Shown here piece after piece: positions 19,487-29,339 of a DNA stretch of 64,000 nucleotides (position 1 is the first letter of the stretch; each line of letters begins with the position of its first letter). Where the stretch lies: assembly GCF_001019715.1 (NCBI RefSeq), contig NZ_BBXJ01000001.1, positions 1,798,001 through 1,862,000 on the forward strand. The letters are read 5' to 3'. The translations under genes and the position numbers were made by a program. The stretch is from Rodentibacter caecimuris (GTDB taxonomy: Bacteria > Pseudomonadota > Gammaproteobacteria > Enterobacterales > Pasteurellaceae). The notes below the pieces were generated by a model. The model worked only from the letters and a program-made list of their open reading frames with translations. It did not search any database and was not told the origin of the DNA.

Positions 19487-20763
19487 CCGTCGTAATTTTC
19501 CTTTCCGTTTTACTGGGTTCAATTATGCTCGGTATTCCCGTTGCATTTTCGTTATTGGTGTGCGGTATCGCTTTAATGGTGCATTTGGATTTATTTGACG
19601 CCCAAATTCTTGCCCAACAAATCGTTAGCGGTGCAGACAGTTTTTCTTTAATGGCAATTCCATTCTTCATTCTTGCCGGTGAGATTATGAATGAAGGCGG
19701 TTTATCCAAACGCATTATTGATTTACCGATGAAACTGGTCGGTCATAAACGCGGCGGACTAGGGTTTGTAGCCATTCTTGCCGCCATGATTATGGCAAGC
19801 CTTTCCGGTTCTGCGGTAGCAGATACTGCTGCGGTTGCCGCAATGTTATTACCGATGATGAAAACCACTGGCTATCCGATAGATAAATCGGCAGGCTTAA
19901 TCGGCACAGCGGGGATTATTGCGCCAATTATTCCGCCGTCAATTCCATTTATCATCTTTGGCGTTGCAAGCGGCGTGTCTATCACTAAATTATTTTTAGC
20001 CGGCATCTTCCCCGGTATTTTGATGGGAGTATGCCTCGCAACACTATGGTGGTGGCAGGCAAAACGTTTGGATTTAATGACCTTTTCTAAAGCAACTCGG
20101 GAAGACCTCTGTATTTCTTTCAAAAACAGTATCTGGGCACTTATGTTACCGGTCATTATTATCGGTGGGTTCCGTTCCGGTATGTTTACACCAACCGAAG
20201 CCGGTGCAGTAGCAGCATTCTATGCCCTATTCGTGTCACTGTTCATTTATCGCGAGTTAAAACTTAGAGATCTCTATCCTGTCATTCTAGCTGCTGCAAA
20301 AACAACAGCAGTGGTCATGTTCTTAGTCGCAGCGGCAAACGTAACCGGTTGGTTGATTACTGTTGCCGAACTTCCTCAAGCCATGACAGAACTATTAGAG
20401 CCATTAATTGATAATCCAACGGTGCTATTAATCGTTATCATGATTGCTGTATTTATTATCGGTATGGTAATGGATTTAACACCAACCGTATTAATTCTGA
20501 CCCCAGTATTAATGCCATTAGTCGAAGAAGCAAGCATTGATCCTGTGTATTTTGGTGTACTGTTTATTCTGAATACTTCTATCGGGCTGATCACACCGCC
20601 TGTGGGTAATGTACTCAATGTGATTACCGGCGTATCAAAATTACCTTTCGAGCAGGCTGCAAAAGGAGTTCTACCTTATTTGTTAATGATGATCGCATTA
20701 CTCTTTATTTTTATCTTCGTGCCATCATTAATTACCGAGCCTCTGAATTGGATGTCGGCATAA
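19483..20763 (+). CDS. yiaN: TRAP transporter large membrane subunit (DctM-like)
   Basis: 426 residues with about twelve hydrophobic segments. Family motifs include FFILAGEIMNEGGLSKR near residues 62-78, the MASLSGSAVADTAAVAAMLL stretch near 105-124, and GIIAPIIPPSIPFIIFG near 144-160. Closely matches E. coli YiaN. It forms the ion-coupled translocation channel with YiaM and receives substrate from YiaO. The start overlaps the yiaM stop codon. Confidence 0.93.
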   Translation: MTVVIFLSVLLGSIMLGIPVAFSLLVCGIALMVHLDLFDAQILAQQIVSGADSFSLMAIPFFILAGEIMNEGGLSKRIIDLPMKLVGHKRGGLGFVAILAAMIMASLSGSAVADTAAVAAMLLPMMKTTGYPIDKSAGLIGTAGIIAPIIPPSIPFIIFGVASGVSITKLFLAGIFPGILMGVCLATLWWWQAKRLDLMTFSKATREDLCISFKNSIWALMLPVIIIGGFRSGMFTPTEAGAVAAFYALFVSLFIYRELKLRDLYPVILAAAKTTAVVMFLVAAANVTGWLITVAELPQAMTELLEPLIDNPTVLLIVIMIAVFIIGMVMDLTPTVLILTPVLMPLVEEASIDPVYFGVLFILNTSIGLITPPVGNVLNVITGVSKLPFEQAAKGVLPYLLMMIALLFIFIFVPSLITEPLNWMSA

Positions 20764-20836
20764 AATAAAAATAAGGTTGTCAGAAATCATTTTATCGTAG
20801 CACTGAAAAACGCTTAATTTCTATAGGAGAAACCAT

Positions 20837-21823
20837 ATGAGATTTTTCAATCTAAAAACCTTAATCGCATTGATGGCGGGGATGGCTGTATTTGCCGCCA
20901 GTGCAAGTGCCTCAACGACACTACGTTTCGGTTATGAAGCACCACGCAGTGATACTCAACATATCGCAGCCAAAAAATTCAATGAATTATTAAAAGAAAA
21001 AACAAAAGGCGAGCTTAAACTTAGCCTTTTTCCGGACAGTACATTAGGTAATGCCCAAACTATGATCGGGGCTGTACGTGGCGGTACAATTGATTTGGAA
21101 ATGTCCGGTTCACCAAACTTTACCGGCTTAGAGCCGAAATTAAACGTGATTGATATTCCATTTATTTTTAAAGATCGTCAACACGTCTATAAAGTGTTGG
21201 ACGGTGAAATCGGTCAAGATTTATTAAAAACTCTTGAAGTACAGGGATTAAAAGGGCTTGCTTTTTGGGATGTAGGTTTCCGTGCATTTTCCAATTCCAA
21301 ACATCCAATTAATAAACCAGAAGATATTAAAGGATTAAAAATACGCACCAATCAAAACCCAATGTATATTCAAGCATTTAGTCTGTTGGGCGGTAATCCT
21401 GTACCAATGCCATTATCAGAGCTTTACACCGCGCTTGAAACCCGCGCTGTAGATGCCCAAGAACATCCAATCGGTATTTTTTGGTCGGTAAAACTTTATG
21501 AAGTACAAAAATACTTAAGTTTAACTAATCACGGCTATACTCCGCTCATCGTAGTAATGAACAAAGCCAAATTCGACAGCTTATCGCCTGAATTGCAACA
21601 AGCAATTTTGGATTCGGCCAAAGAAGCGGGAAAATATCAACGAGATCTGAACGTACAAAACGAAAAAGACATCGTAGAAAAATTACGTAAAGCCGGTATC
21701 GAAGTGATTGATAAAGTAGATAATGCCCCATTCAAAGCAGTAATTGAGGCTGATGTTCGTAAATCCTTCATTGAGAAACATGGTGACGATTTAGTCAATA
21801 AAATTGATGCTTTGGCTCAATAA
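20837..21823 (+). CDS. yiaO: TRAP transporter periplasmic solute-binding protein (DctP-like)
   Basis: 328 residues with a signal peptide cleaved near AASASA-ST (residue 24-26). DctP family features are LRFGYEAPRSDTQH at the start of the mature protein, FKDRQHVYKVLDGEIG near 113, and LKIRTNQNPMYIQAF near 164-178, with the conserved Arg that binds carboxylate ligands. E. coli YiaO binds 2,3-diketo-L-gulonate. AGGAG precedes the ATG. A 73-bp gap after yiaN may allow higher expression of the binding protein. Confidence 0.92.
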   Translation: MRFFNLKTLIALMAGMAVFAASASASTTLRFGYEAPRSDTQHIAAKKFNELLKEKTKGELKLSLFPDSTLGNAQTMIGAVRGGTIDLEMSGSPNFTGLEPKLNVIDIPFIFKDRQHVYKVLDGEIGQDLLKTLEVQGLKGLAFWDVGFRAFSNSKHPINKPEDIKGLKIRTNQNPMYIQAFSLLGGNPVPMPLSELYTALETRAVDAQEHPIGIFWSVKLYEVQKYLSLTNHGYTPLIVVMNKAKFDSLSPELQQAILDSAKEAGKYQRDLNVQNEKDIVEKLRKAGIEVIDKVDNAPFKAVIEADVRKSFIEKHGDDLVNKIDALAQ

Positions 21824-21855
21824 TCCCATATCTTAAAGATGTAACATTAATTCTG

Positions 21856-21887
21856 GTGTGATGCCATTTTCTGTTTGAGCATCACAC
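21856..21887 (+). other. Hairpin between yiaO and lyxK
   Basis: Stem GTGTGATGC (21856-21864) with GCATCACAC (21879-21887) and a 14-base loop, about 32 bases after the yiaO stop. There is no U tract, so it may protect or process the mRNA rather than terminate. The rest of the 267-bp gap holds an uptake signal near 21919 and a weak TTTTGGG/CCCAAAA hairpin at 22013-22030. Confidence 0.45.
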
Positions 21888-22090
21888 TGACGTTAAGTGT
21901 TAAAACGATTAAAAAAACAACCGCACTTTACCGCATTACGGTAAGTACAATTTGGCGTTATATTTGTTTACTCATTCCTCAAATCGAGGGAATATAACTT
22001 CAAACTGCGCCTTTTTGGGGTAACCCAAAACGTTGTTTATCACATCAAAACAGCTTATACAGACTAACTATTGAATAATAAGGAATCAGC

Positions 22091-23540
22091 ATGAATTATT
22101 ATCTTGGCATCGATTGTGGGGGAACCTTTATTAAAGCGGCATTATTTGATCAACAGGGTAATATGTCCGCTTGCATACGTAAAAATATTGAGATCATCAG
22201 TGAAAAAGCAGGCTATGCAGAACGGGATATGCCACAATTATGGCTAACTTGTGCCGAAGTCATACAACAAACAATAAGAGAAAGTCAGGTTAATCCAAAA
22301 CAAATTAAAGGGATCGGTATTTCCGCCCAAGGAAAAGGCGCGTTTTTATTAGATAAACAAAAAAAAACCGCTTGGTAGAGCAATCCTATCTTCCGATCAA
22401 CGCTCACTAAATATTGTGCGTCAATGGCAACAAGAAAGGATACCGGAAAAACTCTACCCGATCACCCGACAAACTTTATGGACCGGACATCCTGTTTCCA
22501 TTTTACGTTGGATAAAAGAAAATGAGCCTGAACGCTATACGAAAATCGGTTCAATATTGATGTCGCACGATTATCTTCGTTTTTGTTTAACCGGTGAGTT
22601 ACATTGTGAAGAAACCAATATTTCCGAATCCAATTTATATAATATGGAAAGCGGTAAATATGAAAATGAACTTGCGGAAATCCTTGGACTATCCGACATT
22701 CTTGAAAAGATGCCACCGATTATCGCACCAAATCAAGTAGCAGGTTATGTGACTTCTGAAGCGGCCGAATTATCAGGTTTAATAGAAGGTACACCGGTAG
22801 TAGGCGGATTATTTGATGTAATTTCGACCGCTCTTTGTGCCGGCTTGGATGATGAGAAAAAACTGAATGTAGTTTTAGGTACTTGGTCGGTAGTCAGCGG
22901 GGTCACGGCTCATATTGATCGGAACCAAACTATTCCCTTTGTTTATGGGCGTTATGCGGAAAAAGGAAAATTTCTGGTGCACGAAGCCAGCCCAACATCC
23001 GCCGGAAATCTAGAGTGGTTTATCAAACACTGGAAACTAGATTATAACCGAATTAATAAAGGCATCGCACAATTACCGTCTGCCTCAAGCACCATATTAT
23101 TTGTTCCTTTCCTGTATGGCTCCAATGCCGGATTGGGAATGCAGGCAGGATTTTACGGCATACAATCTCATCATACTCAAATACATCTGATGCAAGCGGT
23201 TTACGAAGGAGTACTATTCAGTCTAATGCACCATCTAACCCGAATGCTACATCGCTTTCCTGATGTCAATATTCTTAGAGTAACCGGCGGACCAACAAAA
23301 TCGACTGTATGGCTACAAATGCTTGCTGATTTGACTGGAATGACACTGGAAATTCCTACAACGGAAGAAACCGGTTGTTTAGGCGTGGCACTAATGGCAA
23401 TGCAAAGTGCGGTCGAAAACCCAATTAAATTAACCGACAGCATGCGGAAAATTTATCCAAGTTCCGATAACTATCAAGCATATCAGAAGAAATATGCTAA
23501 GTATGTTTGTCTGGTCGAGGCATTAAAAACATTACATTAA
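22091..23540 (+). pseudogene. lyxK: L-xylulose kinase, interrupted by a frameshift in an A9 tract
   Basis: An FGGY-family carbohydrate kinase split into two frames. The first part (22091-22378, 95 codons) begins MNYYLGIDCGGTFIKAALFD, the ATP-binding opening, and ends in an early TAG. The second part, in another frame, carries the rest (FGGY body, LVGGLFDVISTALCAG and a GPTKSTVWLQMLADLTG region) to 23540. The break is a run of nine A at 22359-22367. With eight A the frame reads on as DKQKKPLGRAILSSDQR, as expected for the family, so a single added A is the cause. It could be a true mutation, a slippage-prone phase-variable tract, or a sequencing error. LyxK would phosphorylate L-xylulose, linking to the yia pathway. 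Confidence 0.85.
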
Positions 23541-23774
23541 TTTGTGTTAACGCAAAAAATACTAACCATAAAAATACATAAACTAAGGATTTATAAAAAA
23601 GCGTTACTGAAAAATATAGGTTAGGTTGAATGGTTAATGATCAGATAAAATACACCGAGCAGATACAATAAAACCATCAAAAAATCTCAAGTAGCCGGTG
23701 ATTTATCGGCTACGCAACCACCAAATAATCTGCTTCGCTCATTATAATTCCTCTTCACCCTGACAATAAAAGGC
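23541..23774. other. Intergenic gap after lyxK with one weak hairpin
   Basis: No coding region seen. A 7-bp stem GTAGCCG/CGGCTAC (23691-23697 with 23707-23713) followed on the minus strand by TTGAGATTTTTTG could terminate the leucine-rich-repeat gene. The genes that follow lyxK in E. coli and H. influenzae (ketogulonate decarboxylase and epimerases) are absent here. Confidence 0.5.
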
Positions 23775-24503
23775 TTAATTTTCATTGCTAAAATATATCT
23801 CACAATTTGGCAATTTAGATTGTAACCAGTTAATATCCTGTTGGCACAGTGGATTTTCATTAAGGCTTAGTACTCTTAATTGGGTTAAGTGGGTTAACGA
23901 GCTAATATTGCTGACTTTATTTCTATCGAGGTAAAGCATGGTTAATTGAGAAAGCTGAGCGAGAGGGGATATATCGCTGATTTCGTTAAAGTCTAGGCTA
24001 AGCACTTTTAATTGGTTCAAGTGAGCTAAGGAAGTAATATCACTAATTTTGTTGTCCATAAGGCTAAGCTTGGCTAATTGACTTAGCCGAGCAAGTGCGG
24101 ATATATCTCTGATTTTATTAGATTCAAGGCTAAGCTCTTGCAAATTTATTAAGTGAATTAAAGGGGCAATATTACTGATTTTATTTCTATCAAGATAAAG
24201 CTTAGCCAATCGACAAAGCTGGGCAAGAGAGGATATGTCACTGATTTTGTTATAACGAAGACTAAACTCAGTAAGTTGGAATAATTGAGTTAAATTCTCC
24301 TTTTTATCCTGATTAAACTTATCAACATCAAGTTCTAATATTTCTAAAAAATTTTCTTGAAACTCCTTTGATAAACTATTCCACCATTGCAGCTTTTCAT
24401 TATGATTTTCTCCTGCTGCAAGTGATTCATTAACAATATTAAGTCTTTTACCAAGAGTTTTGACAAAATGTGTTTTGAGAGAAAAAATCCATTTATTACT
24501 CAT
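23775..24503 (-). CDS. Leucine-rich-repeat protein (22-residue SDS22/internalin-type repeats), cytoplasmic
   Basis: 242 residues from the ATG at 24503, which has GGAG six bases upstream; an ATG four codons earlier is the alternative. No signal peptide or membrane helix. Residues 1-70 are charged and helical. Residues 71-220 hold about seven LRRs with an exact 22-residue period: the consensus Asn falls at 85, 107, 129, 151, 173 and 195, in units such as NKISDISSLAQLCRLAKLYL. A short C-terminal cap follows (NPLCQQDINWL). This resembles SDS22-like or internalin-like LRRs. Such solenoids bind proteins; the partner is unknown. The gene has no operon partner, and AT-rich DNA surrounds it, which suggests transfer. 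Confidence 0.8.
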   Translation of the reverse strand: MSNKWIFSLKTHFVKTLGKRLNIVNESLAAGENHNEKLQWWNSLSKEFQENFLEILELDVDKFNQDKKENLTQLFQLTEFSLRYNKISDISSLAQLCRLAKLYLDRNKISNIAPLIHLINLQELSLESNKIRDISALARLSQLAKLSLMDNKISDITSLAHLNQLKVLSLDFNEISDISPLAQLSQLTMLYLDRNKVSNISSLTHLTQLRVLSLNENPLCQQDINWLQSKLPNCEIYFSNEN

Positions 24504-25157
24504 TTTATTCTCCATTTATATTTTACAAACACTATTAATTAAAAAGATTAACTTGTTCATTTAAATCAATAATAATTTCAATACCATCCAATTAAAACAC
24601 CCTCTATTAATTCTTTATCTAAATTTTAAACCACATCAATTTTTACAAAAAACTTCAAATCAACTCACAACTTCTTTACAATAAAATATAAAATCAGTTT
24701 TTTATCCCGAACCAATTACAATATTTATATCATATAATAAATTGAATAAATTCATCTATACTTATGTATGCTTACACTATTATTTTACTCTGGAAATAAT
24801 GAACAGCGCAAATCAAAATCTTGATAGTTATTTAGTCTATTAAATACTATTAATATGAAATTATATTTCTCAGATATAGCCTAAACTCACTACTTTTCTA
24901 AACTTTTTTACCTCTTCATCATTTCCTGATTGTAACGTACAAACATTCTCGTAACATCCATCATCTTTAACTATTTTCAGTTAACGCATCATTTGTTTGC
25001 AATCCTGCGCTTTCCAAAAAGAAAGTTGCCAATTTTAGAAACCAACAATAGTGTTAATCCCTTAGCAAACATTTGTTATATTGTCATATTCTACGTTCTA
25101 TCATTCTATGTTACAATGAACAAAAAGTTCTAGAAAGAAAGAAGAAAGGAATTAAAA
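24504..25157. other. AT-rich intergenic region without a recognisable gene
   Basis: About 650 bp of very AT-rich DNA between the LRR gene and the first XRE gene. I see no open frame with coding character, no tRNA and no insertion-sequence ends. At its right end a possible promoter for the XRE gene reads TTGTCA (25081-25086), 17 bp, TTCTAT (25104-25109), and a small inverted repeat GAAC/GTTC (25118-25121 with 25127-25130) could be an operator. Confidence 0.45.
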
Positions 25158-25559
25158 ATGAACATTAATGAAAAAATTCGTTTATATCGAGAAGAACATA
25201 AACTTTCTCAGGAAGAAATGGCCGATAAATTAAGTATGTCAACAAGAGGCTATGCCAAAATTGAACGAGGAGAGACCCGTGTAAATTTTGAAAGACTAGA
25301 ACAAATTCTCGGTATATTTAATATTGATATTTATGAATTGTTAAATTATGGCGAGAAAGGTAAAGTTTATATTAGTACAGGCGATAATAATAGCAATACT
25401 AATTCAAATATATTTTTAGGTGGAAACGACAATACAGAAAAATTAACTTTAATGCTGTCTCATAAAGACGAAATCATTAAATATAAAGATGATATTATTC
25501 AAGCACAACAAAAAGAAATTACATTATTAAGAAATTTAATAGAAGACGCTAAAGAGTAA
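25158..25559 (+). CDS. XRE-family helix-turn-helix regulator with coiled-coil tail (paralogue 1)
   Basis: 133 residues. An XRE/Cro-type HTH fills about residues 1-60 (LSQEEMADKLSMSTRGYAKI is the helix-turn-helix). A short Ser/Asn-rich linker follows (STGDNNSNTNSN, near 74-85), then a helical tail (SHKDEIIKYKDDIIQAQQKE) that looks like a dimerising coiled coil. AAGGA lies before the ATG. It is a clear paralogue of the minus-strand gene at 30499-30912, sharing INEKIR, the HTH, the linker type and the HKDE tail. Its targets are unknown; the LRR gene and the adhesin remnant are the nearest neighbours. A terminator follows at 25725. Confidence 0.85.
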   Translation: MNINEKIRLYREEHKLSQEEMADKLSMSTRGYAKIERGETRVNFERLEQILGIFNIDIYELLNYGEKGKVYISTGDNNSNTNSNIFLGGNDNTEKLTLMLSHKDEIIKYKDDIIQAQQKEITLLRNLIEDAKE

Positions 25560-25724
25560 AGCTAATTTTTATATATTTCATTAGGATAGTAAAACGTTAA
25601 TTGAATCGAGAATAAAGTAGATACTTGGTAGGCGTTGCACACAACGTTTTTCGGTCAATATTCCAGTAGCTATTCAAACAATCATGAAAACAGTATAGCC
25701 TATAAATTTTAACAGATAAAATTC

Positions 25725-25758
25725 AAACGCCCTTTAATAATTTAAAGGGCGTTTTTTT
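25725..25758 (+). terminator. Rho-independent terminator downstream of XRE gene 1
   Basis: A perfect 13-bp stem AAACGCCCTTTAA (25725-25737) with TTAAAGGGCGTTT (25742-25754), followed by more T. It lies between the XRE gene and the convergent adhesin remnant and could act for both. Confidence 0.85.
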
Positions 25759-25846
25759 GTTTGGTTAAAATTTGTGATTTACTTTTCATAAAGGGGAATT
25801 ATTTGCATAGAGCGAGTTTTATAGATTTGCAAATAATTCCACCGAC

Positions 25847-28260
25847 TTATATTTTTAACCGCACTTTACTGGCACTTCCACCGATTTTGATAACAACCCG
25901 ACCATTATCCGTTACTCTTGAATAACCAACTGCAATCGCCGAAGCACTGCGATAAGTACCACCGCCGACACTCACAATAGATTCACCGGCACGATAAGAT
26001 TGTGGTAATAAGCTCATAGCTACCGCTGATGCGATACCGCCACGTAGGCGACGATCTACCCGATTAATACGGTTGTGAACCTCGCCCATATTGAGTGATA
26101 GTTGTTTATTAAAGTAACCTAAGTTTACCGCATCGTGAGTATCTTTCGGAGCAGCAACATTGGTAACACGCACAGGTTTATCCGAACCGCTGTTTAATCT
26201 GACTACATCGGTATGACGTTGAACATCTTTGCCGGTTTGTGAATCAACATAAACTAACGGTCCGGTCATTTGTAATTGGGTTAGCGCTTGGCTGAGCGAT
26301 TTCTTGCTTTCATCACCGTAAATATCAAAGTTGCCTTCAATATCGGAATTGCCTAAGTCAATTTTCGCATCATCCGCCAATGTTAGAGATTTGTTTATCG
26401 TTACCTCATGTAAAACGGTTGAACCTGTTACATTACGATTTCCTTCAACTATCGAGTCGCCTTTCGTCGTACTATTTCCGTTGACGACTATATCTTTACC
26501 GATACTCACATTACCATTAATTGTCGTATCTCCCTCAACGGTTGAATTGCCTTTCACCACACTATCGCCATTGATGTACTATTGCCACCGACAGTTACAT
26601 CTTTCTCAAAGGTAGTATTACCTTTGGTAACACTGTCGCCCTCAACAGTTGAGTTGCCTTTCACCACGCTATCACCGTTGACCGTCGAATTGCCCTCAAC
26701 AACAGAATTTCCTTTGGTTGTGCTATTTCAGTTTACCGTCAAATCTTTGACAATCGTTGCATTATTCGTAACGCTCAAGTCTTTAGTGATGGTTGTGCCA
26801 TTATTTGCCCTCGCATTCGCGTTATTCGCCGTTGTGTTGGCATTATTTGCCGCATTTACAGCAGTATTCGTAGTATTTGTAATGTTACTGATAGCGTCGT
26901 CTAATTGTCCTTTATTAACTGCATCGGTTTTATCTGTACCTGTAGCAACACCACTAATTCTATTACTGCCAGTATTTATTGAAGAACCGCTAACAAAGGT
27001 AACAGTTTTACTGGATACGCCTAGAGAGACATCACTATTAGCAGAAAATTGTTGATTTACGTTAGCGGCTTGTAGATTGGATGTACCGCTGACGGTTAAA
27101 TTTTTACCGCTAATTTGTTCTTTTGCAGTCAAATTATTTGTGGTTACATCAGTAAATGTCGGGTTATCAACAGTGTTGATTATGATAACACTACCATCAC
27201 GAGAAACATTAACATTTTTTCCCGATTTAATATCAATATAGCCATTTCGTTTAATTGCCGTGCCCGCGTCACTATTGGCTTTTAATGTAAAACTTGAATT
27301 ATTTAGCGCATTATTAATTGCGTCATAAACCGTTTTTGCCGTAGTTAAACCACTTGTACCGGATACACTCGTGACACCTTTATTATCAGTTGAAATATCT
27401 TGAGTCACCACATTCACTTTAACCGCTGCACTGTTACTGCCATCGGTAACAGAAGCTGTCGTATAATTGCCGTTAGCAAAATCGACTTGACCATTATTAT
27501 TAATACGAGATTTTGGAGAATCATTCTCTTTAATATTAAAACCGGAATGAGTCATTACCGCATAAAGTTAACTACCGATTACCGCATCTGTTAAATCTTG
27601 GTTAACACGCCCTGCGGCAACATTAACAATTTGGCGTTTGTGATTTCTATTACCGATAGATAACACGCTTCCTGCCGTTTGTGCCGTAACATTAGCTGTC
27701 CTTGCTGTATTTGAATCATAATTAAATTTGAGATCTTCAACAGAATTAGTGCCATTCGCAGCAGATCCACTACCTAATGCTATGGAATATGTATTATTAT
27801 CTGCAACTGTTGCATTAACCCCTATCGCCGCCGTCCATTGTGCGCTTGCGCTTGCTTTAGAAGAACGCCCTAAGGCTGTGGAAAAACTGCTTGCGTTTGA
27901 GTCTGAACCAATCACCGTAGCACCTTCACCGCTGGTTGCGGCACTTGAACCGATAGTAACCCCGTGTTTGCTTTGGGTGGGGGCAGTAAAACCGATAGCA
28001 ATACCGCCCCGTGCATTTTCATCTTGTCCGGTGTTACCGACTTTTGAGGCAGTACCAATGACAATAGCACCGAGTGCCCACGCTCTAGAGCTATTATATG
28101 CCGGATTAGTACTATTTCGCCCTATAGCGGTTGCATTATTATCTCCCTTAGCATCACCACCTGCAATACTCGTCTCCTCTCCGGTTTTCCAAGCAATCGT
28201 TCCTGAATTACCACCAGGCGAAGAGCTAACAGAAAATGCGTTTGGTACAACCGCCATCAT
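25847..28260 (-). pseudogene. Trimeric autotransporter adhesin remnant (YadA/Hia-type), multiply broken
   Basis: Read on the minus strand, this is one adhesin in three blocks. 28260-27568 is a YadA-head-like region with repeats such as ATVIGSDSNASSFSTALG and a neck ending DAVIGS, where a CAA has become TAA (27568-27570); LYAVMTHSGFN follows in the same frame. 27567-26728 is stalk, ended by a TGA where GGA is expected (26728-26730). A missing base near 26570 then shifts frame inside the repeat stalk. 26560-25847 carries the rest of the stalk and an intact C-terminal membrane anchor (RLRGGIASAVAMSLLPQSYR, ending KVRLKI). No signal peptide exists: an in-frame TAG lies four codons upstream of the first ATG. 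With two stops, a frameshift and no head, it cannot make a surface protein. Confidence 0.88.
26400..26740 (-). repeat. Degenerate 18-bp tandem repeats coding hexapeptides in the adhesin stalk
   Basis: The stalk reads as consecutive hexapeptides of the form G-N/D-S-x-V/T-x (for example GNSVVE GNSTVN GDSVVK). They are coded by 18-bp units rich in GGCAATTCAACGGT and TGGTGAAAGGC variants. The deletion that breaks the frame lies among these units, where recombination or slippage is expected. Confidence 0.65.
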
Positions 28261-28294
28261 TTGAAAAGCTTTCTAAAAAGTGCGGTCAAAAATA

Positions 28295-28310
28295 GGGATG
28301 TTTTCATCCC
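28295..28310 (-). terminator. Terminator of arcC
   Basis: Stem GGGATG (28295-28300) with CATCCC (28305-28310) and a TTTT loop on the plus strand. On the minus strand it is followed by TATTTTTG and then an uptake signal (28279-28287). It separates arcC from the adhesin remnant. Confidence 0.75.
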
Positions 28311-28323
28311 CGTTTTTCTTAAT

Positions 28324-29268
28324 TTAGTAAAATTCCACGCCCTCAATAGAGCGAGTAACACGCGTACCGGCATCACCTTTAACAATAAGTTCAATATCAT
28401 TTAATGAACCAATGACGGCCTCTTTACCGGTGGCATTAACAAAGTTGATCACTGCTTTCACTTTCGGACCCATCGAGCCAGCCGCAAATTCAGCAGCAAG
28501 CATTTCTAAAGCCTGTGGGTTAACTTTAGCAATTCGTTTTTGATCCGGTTTATTGAAATTCACATAAGCCGCAGGCACATCGGTAGCGATAATAAATAAA
28601 TCCGCCTCTAATTGTTGAGAAATAACAGCAGAGCATAAATCTTTATCCACCACAGCTTCAACGCCTTGTAATTCCCCTTGGTCGTTATAATAACTTGGAA
28701 TTCCACCGCCACCACCGCAAATAACAATATTACGATTGGCTAATAAAGCTTTTACAGAATCAATTCCCGTGACAGCTTTTGGTAAGGGACTTGGTACTGC
28801 ACGACGATAATATTGCCCATCAACCATGATCGTCCAATCTTTCTCTGACGCTAATTTTTCCGCTTCCTCTTTGGTATAAACTTGCCCGATGGGCTTACTT
28901 GGTGTTTCAAATGCCGGATCCTTTGGATCAACAATGACTTGATTTAATACTGTGATAGTTGGGGTTTGCGGCAATAAATTGATTAATTCTTGTTGCAACA
29001 TATAACCGATCATCCCAACCGTTTGAGAAACAAGCACATCTAACGGATAAGGCTCAATTTTAGTGTCTTGCGCATAATACGCCGCATGCTGTAATGCTAA
29101 CAGCCCGACCTGTGGCCCATTGCCATGGGAAATCACTAATTCATTTTCTTGTTTAATTTTTGCCAATTGTTCTGCCGCAATATGAATATTCGCAGACTGA
29201 TTTTGAGCCGTCATCGGCTCCCCTCTTTTTAATAAGGCATTTCCACCCAATGCAACCACAATTCTCAT
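28324..29268 (-). CDS. arcC: Carbamate kinase
   Basis: 314 residues of the amino-acid kinase fold. It transfers phosphate from carbamoyl phosphate to ADP, giving ATP, NH3 and CO2, the last step of arginine or citrulline fermentation. Motifs: [15 protein letters not shown] at the N-terminus, [15 protein letters not shown] near 46-60, and [12 protein letters not shown] near 207-218. AAGGGA precedes the ATG. It follows arcB by 71 bp on the same strand. Neither arginine deiminase (arcA) nor the antiporter (arcD) lies in this window. Confidence 0.93.
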   Translation of the reverse strand: MRIVVALGGNALLKRGEPMTAQNQSANIHIAAEQLAKIKQENELVISHGNGPQVGLLALQHAAYYAQDTKIEPYPLDVLVSQTVGMIGYMLQQELINLLPQTPTITVLNQVIVDPKDPAFETPSKPIGQVYTKEEAEKLASEKDWTIMVDGQYYRRAVPSPLPKAVTGIDSVKALLANRNIVICGGGGGIPSYYNDQGELQGVEAVVDKDLCSAVISQQLEADLFIIATDVPAAYVNFNKPDQKRIAKVNPQALEMLAAEFAAGSMGPKVKAVINFVNATGKEAVIGSLNDIELIVKGDAGTRVTRSIEGVEFY

Positions 29269-29339
29269 TTTACTTCCCTTGTTAATTTATAAAAAAATAG
29301 CATCGTTAATTTAATATTTACGATGCTATCTATAATTTA

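Noticed and set aside
25066-25080. TAGCAAACATTTGTTA as a third PurR box
   Set aside because: The central CG and several outer bases of the consensus are lost, and no purine-linked gene follows.
26331-27055. Plus-strand open frames of 94 and 157 codons across the adhesin stalk
   Set aside because: They are low-complexity Val/Leu/Pro/Thr translations of the opposite strand of the repeat stalk; no start signal and no family resemblance.
27728-28264. A 178-codon plus-strand frame over the adhesin head
   Set aside because: It is antisense to the YadA-like head, whose repeats are convincing, and has no ribosome-binding site.
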